A stretch of DNA of 64,000 bases from Agromyces cavernae. GTDB lineage: Bacteria > Actinomycetota > Actinomycetes > Actinomycetales > Microbacteriaceae. Within the stretch, counting starts at the first letter, position 1, and every line of letters begins with the position of its first letter. Shown here piece by piece: positions 1 through 8,033 of the stretch. The translations under genes were made by a program, and so were the position numbers. The stretch is taken from the NCBI RefSeq assembly GCF_021044935.1, contig NZ_JAJNMP010000002.1, positions 248,001 through 312,000 of the forward strand. Direction: 5' to 3'. Under the pieces are notes generated by a model. The model did no database searches. It was not told the origin of the DNA and saw nothing but the letters and a program-made list of their open reading frames with translations.

Positions 1-1
1 G

Positions 2-61
2 GGGCGCCGCAACCTGCTGTTGAAGACGCTCGATGCGCTCGGCCTCGGGTTCGATTCGTAG
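2..61 (+). CDS. C-terminal tail of a possible helix-turn-helix protein (partial)
   Basis: Frame 2 is open from the window edge to a TAG stop at 59-61 and gives 19 residues ending LLLKTLDALGLGFDS. This Leu-rich ending resembles the last helix of small XRE/HipB-type DNA-binding proteins, but 19 residues cannot prove it. It converges on the nuclease gene on the other strand. The 71 bases between them hold nothing recognisable. Confidence 0.3.
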   Translation, partial: GRRNLLLKTLDALGLGFDS

Positions 62-132
62 GACGCGGATGTCGCGTACGGATGCCTCGGCACACCGCCT
101 CGGGGGTTCCATGCCCCGGATGAGACCCCGGG

Positions 133-933
133 TCAGGCGCTCGAGATGTGCTCGGGCGACATCGTGGTCGCGCCGGCCGGGGCTGCCTGCGCAAGCATGA
201 TCGCGTCGACGGCGGCATCGCCCCTGATGCGCCGCATGGCGGCGACGACCTCGTGGACCACGAGCGGCGTGAGCTGATCGCAGACGATGCTGTTCGCCCC
301 GAGCGACTCGAGCCCGCCTGCACGGATGCGGATGACCTCCCAGCCGACCTCCCGCAAGGCGTCGTCTTTGTCGAGGTCGGACGCCTCCTTGAGTCCGAGG
401 TGCGCGCGCCGGGACCGGCCGGGGTCGTCGTACTCCACCGCGATGCGCAGCTGCGGCACGATGACGTCGGGCCAGACCTCGTCACGCCCGTAGAACGTGC
501 GCGCGATGTGGATGGAGTTGACCCGGTGGTTCAGGCGGATGCGCTCGCCGAGCAGCGCCTTCAGTCGCTGCTCGGTCTGCGATGTGCGCGTGCGCAGGGC
601 GGGATTCATGAACGGCACGCCCGCCTCGCGCGCGGCTGCCGGTCCGGCGGCGTTCGCACGGCACTTCGCACACGCCGTGCCGGTGAGCACCTCGCGAACC
701 GTGGCGCGGTAGCGATCGTGGCCGCGCCCGCAGCGCCACTCGTACTCGGCGCCGATGCGCGTCTCGCGTGCGAGCGCGGCGCGGTGCGGTGGCGCGACCT
801 TGCGCAGGAGCTCGCTTCGAGATCGGTGGGTCTCATGGATCAGCATGCACAGTGGGCACGCGCGCCCGAGCGCGACGACGCCCGCCGCGCCCTGCTCGGC
901 GCCATGGCCGCAGCCGAAGCTCACCGCGACCAA
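133..933 (-). CDS. zinc-ribbon protein with Vsr/DUF559-like nuclease domain
   Basis: 266 aa. The N-terminal half has paired Cys/His motifs (CPLC near residue 27, CGRGH near 68, CAKC near 88), as in treble-clef or zinc-ribbon DNA-binding modules. The C-terminal half (about residues 115-215) resembles a very-short-patch-repair/DUF559 PD-(D/E)XK fold: an Asp in DVIVPQ, then VEYDD, then a KDDALREVGWEVIRIR helix-strand unit. The combination suggests a DNA-targeting endonuclease, but the substrate is unknown. The TTG start at 933 is chosen because GGGAGG lies 6 nt upstream; a GTG at 924 is the alternative. It is transcribed away from the polymerase gene. It could act in repair or defence, or be an orphan nuclease. 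Confidence 0.6.
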   Translation of the reverse strand: MVAVSFGCGHGAEQGAAGVVALGRACPLCMLIHETHRSRSELLRKVAPPHRAALARETRIGAEYEWRCGRGHDRYRATVREVLTGTACAKCRANAAGPAAAREAGVPFMNPALRTRTSQTEQRLKALLGERIRLNHRVNSIHIARTFYGRDEVWPDVIVPQLRIAVEYDDPGRSRRAHLGLKEASDLDKDDALREVGWEVIRIRAGGLESLGANSIVCDQLTPLVVHEVVAAMRRIRGDAAVDAIMLAQAAPAGATTMSPEHISSA

Positions 934-1042
934 CGCCGACCTCCCGAAGACTCCATGACCTCATCCTGACGGCAGCCACCGACATCGTGCGGCGCCGCGA
1001 CGATCGCGGCCCGACGCTGTCGGAGGCGACCGCCAGAATGGG

Positions 1043-2851
1043 GTGGTGCAGTTGATCATCGCGGGAACCGAGCGGGCCCGCTTCGCGATCGTCGACCCCG
1101 CACGCCCGTCGCAACCCCTCGCCGTGGTCGGCTCCGATGAGCTCCCCGCGGCGGTGCGCGAACTCGATGCGGCGTCGCATCCGCGCTGGGTGTGGGCCGA
1201 GACGCACCTTCTCTACCCGGCACTGCTCGAGGCAGGAGTCCGCGTCGACCGGTGTCACGACCTGCGTCTCTGCGCCGCGATCCTCGACCGCTCCACGCTG
1301 ACCGAGCAGGTCAGGTCATCCGGGCGGCACGGGCGGCCGCCGTGGCTCCCGCCGGGGCCGGCCGAGGCGGGCACGGCGGGCGCGGCGGCGCCGGTGGCGG
1401 CGGGCCGATCGCACGACACCCTGTTCGAACTCGACGAGTTCGCCGACATCGACCCCGCGGGCGCCGTCGACGAAGGCAGCGACGTCCGAGCCTCCGACAC
1501 CGGGGCGACCGACGGGTCCGCCGTGACGATCGAGTCCCTGGCACGAGAACTCGACCGTCAGCAGGCGATGGTCGCCGAGAGCGCAGACCCGCGCGCGCTG
1601 CGCCTGCTGCTCGCCGCGGAGTCAGCCGGGGCGCTCATCGGCGCCGAGATGCATGCCGCGGGTATCCCATGGGATCGCGCCGTGCATGAACGGGTGCTCG
1701 AGCAGACGCTCGGCGCGAGGCCCAAGCCCGGATTCAAGCCCGCGCACGTCGAGCGACTCGCCGCGGCCGTGCGCGCGGCGCTCGCCGGGCCATCCGTCAA
1801 TCTCGACTCCCAGGTCGACCTGTTGCGCGCCCTGCGCCGCGCCGGCATCCAGGTCGACTCCACCTCGCGTTGGGAGCTCGGCGAGCACGACCACCCGGCC
1901 ATCGAGCCGCTGATCGCGTACAAGAAGCTCATGCGACTCCTGAGCGCGAACGGCTGGGCGTGGCTCGACGAGTGGGTGCACGACGGTCGGTTCCGGCCCG
2001 ACTACGTCCCCGGCGGCACCGCGACGGGGCGCTGGGCGACATCGGGCGGGGGCGCGCTCCAGCTTCCGAAGATCGTGCGCAGCGCGGTGGTGGCCGACCC
2101 CGGCTGGACCCTCGTGGTCGCCGACGCCGCCCAGCTCGAACCGCGCGTGCTCGCCGCGATGGCGCGTGATGAGGCCATGGCGGCGGCCGGCCGCGGCCGC
2201 GACATCTACCGCGGCATCGTCGAGTCGGGCGTGGTCGAGAACCGCGACCAGGCGAAGGTCGCGATCCTCGGCGCCATGTACGGCGCGACGACGGGCGACA
2301 GCGGGCGCCTCGTGCCGCGGTTGGCGAGGGCGTATCCGCGCGCCATGGCACTCGTCGATCGGGCCGCGGCGACGGGTGAACGCGGGGGAGTGGTGACCAC
2401 CAACCTGGGGCGATCCTCTCCGTCGCCGGGCGATGGTTGGCGGGTAGCGCAGGCGCAGGCGAGCCAGCCCGAGGCGACGCCGGCCGACGAGCGGCGCGCG
2501 CGGTCGGTCGCCCGCGAATGGGGTCGCTTCACGCGCAACTTCGTGGTGCAGGGCAGCGCTGCCGAGTGGGCGCTCTGCTGGATGGCGGCGCTGCGCCCGC
2601 GCCTCGCGCAGTTCGCGCCGGTCGCGACGCCTGCCGAACGCTCGGGCCCGGTCTTCGAGCGGATGCCGCACCTCGTCTACTTCCTCCACGACGAGATCAT
2701 CGTGCACACGCCCCGTGAACACGCCGACGAGGTCGCCGCAGCGGTTCACGAGACCGCGCATGCGGCCGCGCGTCTCCTGTTCGGCGACTTCCCTGTCGAC
2801 TTTCCGCTCGAGTCGGCGATCGTCGACAGTTACGCCATGGCCGACGCCTGA
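1043..2851 (+). CDS. family A DNA polymerase with degenerate 3'-5' exonuclease domain
   Basis: 602 aa, in the actinobacterial family annotated as bifunctional 3'-5' exonuclease/DNA polymerase. Polymerase motifs are intact: motif A has D361, Q364, E366 and R368; motif B runs R401 to K405 and Y413-G414; motif C is H549-D550-E551. The N-terminal about 190 residues sit where the exonuclease should be, but I see no DxE metal-binding motif, and a low-complexity Ala/Gly/Pro stretch interrupts it near residue 110. It is much shorter than Pol I and has no 5' nuclease domain, so translesion or repair synthesis is likelier than replication. The GTG start is followed at once by a second GTG. The 3' end overlaps the convergent padR gene by 22 bp. 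Confidence 0.85.
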   Translation: MVQLIIAGTERARFAIVDPARPSQPLAVVGSDELPAAVRELDAASHPRWVWAETHLLYPALLEAGVRVDRCHDLRLCAAILDRSTLTEQVRSSGRHGRPPWLPPGPAEAGTAGAAAPVAAGRSHDTLFELDEFADIDPAGAVDEGSDVRASDTGATDGSAVTIESLARELDRQQAMVAESADPRALRLLLAAESAGALIGAEMHAAGIPWDRAVHERVLEQTLGARPKPGFKPAHVERLAAAVRAALAGPSVNLDSQVDLLRALRRAGIQVDSTSRWELGEHDHPAIEPLIAYKKLMRLLSANGWAWLDEWVHDGRFRPDYVPGGTATGRWATSGGGALQLPKIVRSAVVADPGWTLVVADAAQLEPRVLAAMARDEAMAAAGRGRDIYRGIVESGVVENRDQAKVAILGAMYGATTGDSGRLVPRLARAYPRAMALVDRAAATGERGGVVTTNLGRSSPSPGDGWRVAQAQASQPEATPADERRARSVAREWGRFTRNFVVQGSAAEWALCWMAALRPRLAQFAPVATPAERSGPVFERMPHLVYFLHDEIIVHTPREHADEVAAAVHETAHAAARLLFGDFPVDFPLESAIVDSYAMADA

Positions 2852-3450
2852 GCGACCGCGGTGCGGCCCGGGCGGCGACCGCGGCGCGGCCGGTCGTCGC
2901 TCGGCGCGAACGAGAGCGGGCGATCGGATGCCGCGGCTCGAGCCACGACGTCGAGCCAGCTGATCGCGGCGACCGCGCGAGCGGCGTCCGCCGCGATCGC
3001 GAGGCGCCGAAGCTCGGCCTCCGCACCGCTCGATGCCGTCCCGGTCGGGTGCTCGGTCACCGCTGACTCCGCCTCGAGCCGCCGTGCGTCCCAGCGCTCG
3101 CGCTCAGCGGCGATCACGGCCGACGGATCGAGCCCCGGCAGTGATGCGACCACGAGCACGCGATCGACGGTCTCGTCCCACGGGTCTGCGCCCGCGGCAT
3201 CCGCTCCGCCCAGCCAGGCGTCGACGGCATGGCGACCCGCCTTCGTCAACCGGTGCTGCGGCAGGCCGTCGGCGGTCGCGCCGGCCGACTCGATCAGGCC
3301 GCTCTTCGTCGCGCGCTCGATCGTCGCGTACGTCTGGCCGACGTTCACTCGGCGGCGACCGCCCGTGCGCGACTCGAGCGCACCGTGGAGCTGGAAGCCG
3401 TAGGCGGGGCCGGTGGTGAGCAGGGTGAGCAGTGCATCGCGCACGGCCAT
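2830..3450 (-). CDS. PadR-family transcriptional regulator
   Basis: 206 aa. The N-terminal winged helix reads AVRDALLTLLTTGPAYGFQL, followed by a wing with VNVGQTYATIERATKSGLI, which is typical PadR. The C-terminal half is a helical dimerisation region of about 110 residues rich in Ala and Glu. I chose the ATG at 3450 over the one at 3462 because GGAG lies 6 nt before the downstream ATG and nothing suitable precedes the upstream one. A minus-strand TATGCT (3492-3487) could be the -10 element, and the perfect palindrome GTTCGAAC at 3495-3502 just upstream is a plausible autoregulatory site. Ligand and targets are not predictable. The stop lies inside the convergent polymerase gene. Confidence 0.85.
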   Translation of the reverse strand: MAVRDALLTLLTTGPAYGFQLHGALESRTGGRRRVNVGQTYATIERATKSGLIESAGATADGLPQHRLTKAGRHAVDAWLGGADAAGADPWDETVDRVLVVASLPGLDPSAVIAAERERWDARRLEAESAVTEHPTGTASSGAEAELRRLAIAADAARAVAAISWLDVVARAAASDRPLSFAPSDDRPRRGRRPGRTAVAQASAMA

Positions 3451-3540
3451 TCGTCGCTCCATTCGAAGAGGGGGAATGATTCACTGAGCATACAGTTCGA
3501 ACGAATCCCGGGGCTGCGGCGCGCCCGGTCGGCGGATTGC

Positions 3541-3569
3541 TTGTCAGGCCGCCTGATCCGGGGCATAAT
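3541..3569 (+). promoter_or_regulatory. sigma-A promoter for the DUF3145 gene
   Basis: TTGTCA (-35, 3541-3546), a 17-nt spacer and CATAAT (-10, 3564-3569) form the best canonical -35/-10 pair I found in the window. Transcription would start near 3576 and give a leader of about 90 nt before the ATG at 3666, which has a GGAG ribosome-binding site. Confidence 0.6.
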
Positions 3570-3665
3570 CGGCGATGACGGCTCCGTCCGTCCACAATCG
3601 AACACCGGGTCATCCATCGTTCAGAGGTCGTAGGGGAAGACGCACCTCACAGAACGGAGATCGAG

Positions 3666-4187
3666 ATGGCAGAGACGGTCGTGCGGCCCGCACGCGCCGC
3701 GCAGGGTGTGCTCTTCGTACATTCCTCGCCGCGCGCGCTCTGTCCGCACGTCGAATGGGCGGCAGGCACGGCGCTCGGCACCGCGGTGAACTTCGATTGG
3801 CAGGAGCAGCCCGTGCTGCGCGGCAGCATGCGTGCCGAGTTCACCTGGCAGGGCGAGCCCGGCAGCGGAGCGAAGCTCGCCTCCGCCCTGCGCGGGTGGG
3901 AACAGCTTCGGTTCGAGGTGAGCGAAGACTCCTCGCCGGGCTCCGACGGCGCCCGCTGGATGCACACACCAGATCTCGGCGTGTTCTTCGCGCAGACCGA
4001 CACGGTCGGCAACACCGTGATCCCCGAGGATCGCATTCGCTACGCGATGGAGATCGGCGGCCACGACGCCCGCGAGCTCCATCGTGAGCTGCGACTCGCG
4101 CTCGGGCAGGCATGGGACGACGAGCTCGAGCCGTTCCGTCATGCCAGTGATTTCGCCCCCGTCGTCTGGTTGCACCAGGTGGGGTGA
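3666..4187 (+). CDS. DUF3145 domain-containing protein
   Basis: 173 aa, matching the DUF3145 family of Actinobacteria over its whole length. The conserved blocks are a GVLFVHSSPRALCPHVEWA start, a central NFDWQEQPVLRGSMRAEFTW strand pair, and a DRIRYAMEI segment before an acidic C-terminus. Family function is unknown. There is no signal peptide or membrane segment, so it is probably cytosolic. It stands alone with its own promoter (3541-3569) and is separated from the convergent fab operon by a strong hairpin at 4271-4311. Confidence 0.85.
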   Translation: MAETVVRPARAAQGVLFVHSSPRALCPHVEWAAGTALGTAVNFDWQEQPVLRGSMRAEFTWQGEPGSGAKLASALRGWEQLRFEVSEDSSPGSDGARWMHTPDLGVFFAQTDTVGNTVIPEDRIRYAMEIGGHDARELHRELRLALGQAWDDELEPFRHASDFAPVVWLHQVG

Positions 4188-4270
4188 GCGATGCACGGAT
4201 CGCGAGCGGCGTGACGCGATCGTCGGTCGAAGCATCCCGGCGACGCACGAGCGAAGCTCGCGAGACGTGA

Positions 4271-4311
4271 CGAGAAGACCCCGGCGCATTCCTGCGACCG
4301 GGGTCTTCTCG
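4271..4311. terminator. bidirectional hairpin between DUF3145 and fabF
   Basis: A perfect 14-bp stem (CGAGAAGACCCCGG and its complement) encloses a 13-nt loop between two convergent genes. There is no long T tract, as is usual in high-GC actinobacteria. Confidence 0.75.
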
Positions 4312-4348
4312 CGGGTGCGTACGCCGCGTGCTGCAGTCGTCCGCTCGG

Positions 4349-5581
4349 CTACGCCGTGCGGAACGCCGCGACGGCGTTGTGTCCGCCGAAGCCGAACGAG
4401 TTGCTGATAGCGACGCCCTCCCCGTCGAACGGGCGCGGCGAGGTGACGACGTCGAGGGGGATCTCGGGATCCTGCTCGGCGAGGTTGATCGTCGGTGGCA
4501 GCGTGCGCTCGTGCAGGGCGAGCACGGTGAACAGCGCCTCGATGGCGCCCGCCCCGCCGAGGAGGTGACCGGTCGAGGCCTTCGTCGCCGACACGGCGAT
4601 GCCCTCGAGCCCGTCACCGAAGACGCGCCGCAGCGCGTTGTACTCGGCGATGTCGCCGACCGGGGTGCTCGTCGCGTGCGCATTGATGTGGTGCACCTCG
4701 GAGAGGCTCGCACCCGCGCCTTCGACGGCCGCCTTCATGGCGCGCGCGGCTGCCGAGCCCTCGGGGTCGGGAGCCGTGATGTGGTAGGCATCGCTCGTCA
4801 CCGCACCGCCGAGCAGCTCGGCGTAGATGCGGGCGCCGCGCGCCTTGGCATGCTCTTCGGTCTCGACGACGAGCGCCGCGGCGCCCTCGCCGAGCACGAA
4901 GCCGTCACGCGAGACGTCGTAGGGACGAGACGCGACCGCGGGGTCGTCGTTGCGGCGCGAGAGTGCCTGCATCGACGCGAATGCCGCGATCGGCAGCGGG
5001 TGGATGGCCGCCTCGGAACCGCCGGCGATGACGACATCGGCGAGACCCTGCTGCAGGTGGTCGTAGGCGTTCACGAGCGCTTCGGTGCTCGACGCGCAGG
5101 CCGACACGACGGTACGGATGCCGGCACGTGCGTGCAGGTCCATGCCGATGGCGGCGCCCGGACCATTGGGCATGAGCATCGGCACGGTCATCGGCAGCAC
5201 CCGACGGGGGCCGCGCTCGCGCAGGGTGTCCCACGCATCGAGCAGGGTCCACACGCCGCCGATGCCGGTCGACCAGTCGACGCCCAGCCGCTCGGGCGCG
5301 ACCTCGGGAGCACCGGCGTCGGCCCACGCTTCGCGGCCCGCGATGAGGGCGAACTGACTCGACGGATCGAGTCGCTTCACCTCGTGGCGCTCGAGCACGT
5401 CGGCCGTGGCGACCTTCGCGGATGCGGCGAACGTGACGGGGAGGGCGAGTTCCTCGACCCACTCCTGCTCGAGGGCGCGCGCGCCCGACTCCCCGGCGAG
5501 CAGGGCGTTCCAGCTGTCGCGGGCGGTGCCGCCGAGCGGTGAGGTCGCACCGATGCCGGTGATGACGATCTTCTTGGTCAT
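4349..5581 (-). CDS. fabF: beta-ketoacyl-ACP synthase II
   Basis: 410 aa, normal KAS II length. It condenses malonyl-ACP with acyl-ACP in type II fatty-acid elongation. The Cys-His-His triad is visible: C162 in VSACASSTEA, the His in NAHATSTPVGD near 300, and the His in TGHLLGGAGA near 337; the glycine-rich FGFGGHN lies close to the C-terminus. It is the last gene of the fabD-fabH-acpP-fabF run, which ends at the hairpin at 4271-4311. Regulation probably comes from the FasR-like protein encoded upstream. Confidence 0.95.
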   Translation of the reverse strand: MTKKIVITGIGATSPLGGTARDSWNALLAGESGARALEQEWVEELALPVTFAASAKVATADVLERHEVKRLDPSSQFALIAGREAWADAGAPEVAPERLGVDWSTGIGGVWTLLDAWDTLRERGPRRVLPMTVPMLMPNGPGAAIGMDLHARAGIRTVVSACASSTEALVNAYDHLQQGLADVVIAGGSEAAIHPLPIAAFASMQALSRRNDDPAVASRPYDVSRDGFVLGEGAAALVVETEEHAKARGARIYAELLGGAVTSDAYHITAPDPEGSAAARAMKAAVEGAGASLSEVHHINAHATSTPVGDIAEYNALRRVFGDGLEGIAVSATKASTGHLLGGAGAIEALFTVLALHERTLPPTINLAEQDPEIPLDVVTSPRPFDGEGVAISNSFGFGGHNAVAAFRTA

Positions 5582-5664
5582 ACGAGATTCACTCCGTTGG
5601 GAGAACAGTCGAAACTGAATCGAGCGGACCCCGGCCTGACGCCGAGGCCCGCTCCACGCAGCGG

Positions 5665-5913
5665 CTAGGCCTGGGCCTTGACGATGAAGCTCACGGCGTC
5701 GCCGACGGTCTTGAGGTTCTTGACCTCTTCATCGGGGATCTTCACGTCGAACTTCTCTTCGGCGTTGACGACGATCGTCATCATCGAGATCGAATCGATG
5801 TCGAGGTCGTCGGTGAACGACTTGTCCAGCTCAACCGTGTCGGTCGCAATGCCGGTCTCGTCGTTGATGAGCTCGGCCAGGCCGGCAAGCACTTCTTCGG
5901 TGGACAATGCCAT
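5665..5913 (-). CDS. acpP: acyl carrier protein
   Basis: 82 aa acidic four-helix carrier protein. The phosphopantetheine attachment serine is S41 in LDIDSISM, where Ile replaces the more usual Leu after Ser. AAGGAG lies 8 nt before the ATG. It sits between fabH and fabF, so it is the carrier for type II fatty-acid synthesis. Confidence 0.96.
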   Translation of the reverse strand: MALSTEEVLAGLAELINDETGIATDTVELDKSFTDDLDIDSISMMTIVVNAEEKFDVKIPDEEVKNLKTVGDAVSFIVKAQA

Positions 5914-5978
5914 TGTTCTTCTCCTTGAGGGTGTCTCGTTTGACCGAGGAACAGTCTAGATGTAGGTGGACAGGCGGT

Positions 5979-6983
5979 TCAGGGCAGAACCACCACTTGG
6001 GCGCCGAACACGAGTCCGGCGCCGAAGCCGATCTGCAGGGCGAGGCCCCCCGAGAGTTCGGGATGCTCCTCCAGCAGGCGATGGGTCGCGAGCGGGATCG
6101 ACGCGGCCGAGGTGTTGCCGGTCGTGGCGATGTCGCGAGCGATCACCACCGACTCGGGAAGCTTGAGCTGCTTGGCGAACTCGTCGATGATGCGCATGTT
6201 CGCCTGGTGGGGGATGAACGCGGCGAGATCGTCGCTCGTCACGCCTGCGGCCTCCAGCGCCTGCTTCGCGACCTTCGCCATGTCCCAGACCGCCCAACGG
6301 AAGACCGTCTGGCCCTCTTGACGCAGCGTCGGCCACTCGGCGGTGCCATCGCGGAACTCCGTGAGTGTGTGGTTCATGCTCACCGCGTCGGCCTTCGAGC
6401 CGTCGGATCCCCAGACGGTCGGCGCGATGCCGGGTGTGTCACTCGGACCGATCACGACGGCGCCCGCGCCGTCACCGAGGAGGAACGAGATGCTGCGGTC
6501 GGTCGGGTCGACGACGTCCGAGAGCTTCTCGGCGCCGATGACGAGCGCGTAGGTCGCGGCACCCGCGCGGATGAGCGCATCCGCCTGTGCGACCGCGTAG
6601 GCGTAACCGGCGCACGCAGCGTTGGTGTCGTAGGCGGCAGCAGGGTTGGCACCGACGCGGTCGGCGACGACCGCGGCCATCGAGGGGGTCTGTCGCACGT
6701 TCGAGATCGTCGCGATGATGACGAGGTCGATCGCCTCGGGGGCGACCCCGGAGCGCTCGATCGCCTCGCGCGCCGCATCGGTCGCGAGGTCGACCGCCGG
6801 CACGTCGGCTCCGGCACGTGCGCGGGTGATGATGCCGGTGCGCTGCTGGATCCACTCGTCCGAGGAATTGATGGGCCCGATGAGGTCGCTGTTCGGGACG
6901 GCGTGCTCGCCGCGGGCTGCGCCCAGCGAGTAGATACGGGTGAACGCGGGTCCGCGCGACTGCTGCAGGGTGGGTTTCGTCAT
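5979..6983 (-). CDS. fabH: beta-ketoacyl-ACP synthase III
   Basis: 334 aa. It starts fatty-acid synthesis by condensing an acyl-CoA primer with malonyl-ACP. The triad is C124 in NAACAGYA, the His in IPHQANMRI near 258 and the Asn in GNTSAASIP near 288. In actinobacteria FabH sets the iso/anteiso chain type through branched acyl-CoA choice; primer preference cannot be read from sequence. 42 nt separate fabD's stop from this start, consistent with one transcript. Confidence 0.95.
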   Translation of the reverse strand: MTKPTLQQSRGPAFTRIYSLGAARGEHAVPNSDLIGPINSSDEWIQQRTGIITRARAGADVPAVDLATDAAREAIERSGVAPEAIDLVIIATISNVRQTPSMAAVVADRVGANPAAAYDTNAACAGYAYAVAQADALIRAGAATYALVIGAEKLSDVVDPTDRSISFLLGDGAGAVVIGPSDTPGIAPTVWGSDGSKADAVSMNHTLTEFRDGTAEWPTLRQEGQTVFRWAVWDMAKVAKQALEAAGVTSDDLAAFIPHQANMRIIDEFAKQLKLPESVVIARDIATTGNTSAASIPLATHRLLEEHPELSGGLALQIGFGAGLVFGAQVVVLP

Positions 6984-7025
6984 GCTCGGCTTTCTCGTGT
7001 TCGGTGCTCGGGACGCTCGGCCCGC

Positions 7026-7949
7026 TCAGGCGCTCTGCTCGATGAGCTCGATCGCCGCGGGGAGGTCGTCAGGGGTCTTCACGGCAACCGTGGGCACGCC
7101 CTTGAGCCCTCGCTTCGCGAGTCCGACGAGTGCTCCCGCCGGCGCCAACTCGATGATGCCGGTGACCCCGGCCTCCTGGAACGACGCCATGCAGAGATCC
7201 CACCGCACTGGTGACGAGACCTGGCCGACGAGCAGTTCGAGGAAGGCGCTTCCGGAATCGACGGTGCTGCCGTCGCGGTTGGTCCAGAGGGGCAGCGCGG
7301 GATCGGCCGGGGCGAGGCTTGCGGCGACCGCCGCAAGGTGCTCGACCGCGGGCTGCATGTAGCGCGTGTGGAACGCTCCGGCGACCTGCAGCGGGACGAC
7401 CCGTGCGCCGGCGGGCGGCTCGGCCTTCAGCTGCTCGAGGGCGTCGAGCGCGCCCGCGACGACGACCTGGCCGCCGCCGTTGAAGTTCGCGGGTTCGAGG
7501 TCGAGCTCGGCGAGCCGTGCGAGCAACTGCTGCTCATCGCCGCCGAGGACGGCGCTCATTCCGGTCGGGGCGAGCGACGCGGCATCCGCCATCGCCCGGC
7601 CGCGCTCGGAGACGAAGCGCATCGCCTCGCGCTCCGCCAGCACCCCGGCGCCGGCCGCGGCGGTGATCTCGCCGACCGAATGCCCGGCGATGCCGCCGAG
7701 CTTCGCCGCGCGGTCGCCGTCGAGCAGCGCGCCCAGCGTGAGCAGGCCCGCAGCAACGATGAGCGGCTGTGCGACCGAGGTGTCCCGAATCGTGTCGGCA
7801 TCGCTCTCGGTGCCGTGGCGGACGAGGTCGAGACCGGCCGCGTCCGACAGCGCGGCGAGGTGGTCGGCGAATGCGGGTTCGGTGAGCCAGGGGGAGAGGA
7901 AGCCGGGGGTTTGCGAGCCCTGTCCTGGGGCGACGACGACAATCACCAT
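7026..7949 (-). CDS. fabD: malonyl-CoA:ACP transacylase
   Basis: 307 aa. It loads malonyl groups from CoA onto AcpP. The catalytic H90-S91 is in GHSVGE, the active-site His is H194 in GAFHTRYM, and GQGSQTPGF is the typical N-terminal substrate loop. It is the first structural gene of the fab run. The 84 bp between it and the upstream regulator carries an imperfect dyad (7993-8016) that could be the regulator's operator. Confidence 0.94.
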   Translation of the reverse strand: MVIVVVAPGQGSQTPGFLSPWLTEPAFADHLAALSDAAGLDLVRHGTESDADTIRDTSVAQPLIVAAGLLTLGALLDGDRAAKLGGIAGHSVGEITAAAGAGVLAEREAMRFVSERGRAMADAASLAPTGMSAVLGGDEQQLLARLAELDLEPANFNGGGQVVVAGALDALEQLKAEPPAGARVVPLQVAGAFHTRYMQPAVEHLAAVAASLAPADPALPLWTNRDGSTVDSGSAFLELLVGQVSSPVRWDLCMASFQEAGVTGIIELAPAGALVGLAKRGLKGVPTVAVKTPDDLPAAIELIEQSA

Positions 7950-7992
7950 CTCAGTCTGCCAATCACGAGGACACGCCGGGTGTGCACACGCT

Positions 7993-8016
7993 ACAAGCTC
8001 TTCGCAAAAGCCTTGT
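7993..8016. promoter_or_regulatory. candidate FasR operator upstream of fabD
   Basis: A 24-bp imperfect inverted repeat has arms ACAAG and CTTGT separated by 14 nt, with extra partial symmetry inside. It lies in the only real gap between the regulator gene and fabD. A perfect 10-bp palindrome GTGTGCACAC follows at 7980-7989, nearer to fabD. No convincing -35/-10 pair was found, so the function is inferred from position. Confidence 0.4.
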
Positions 8017-8033
8017 GCCGACGGTACAGCGCG

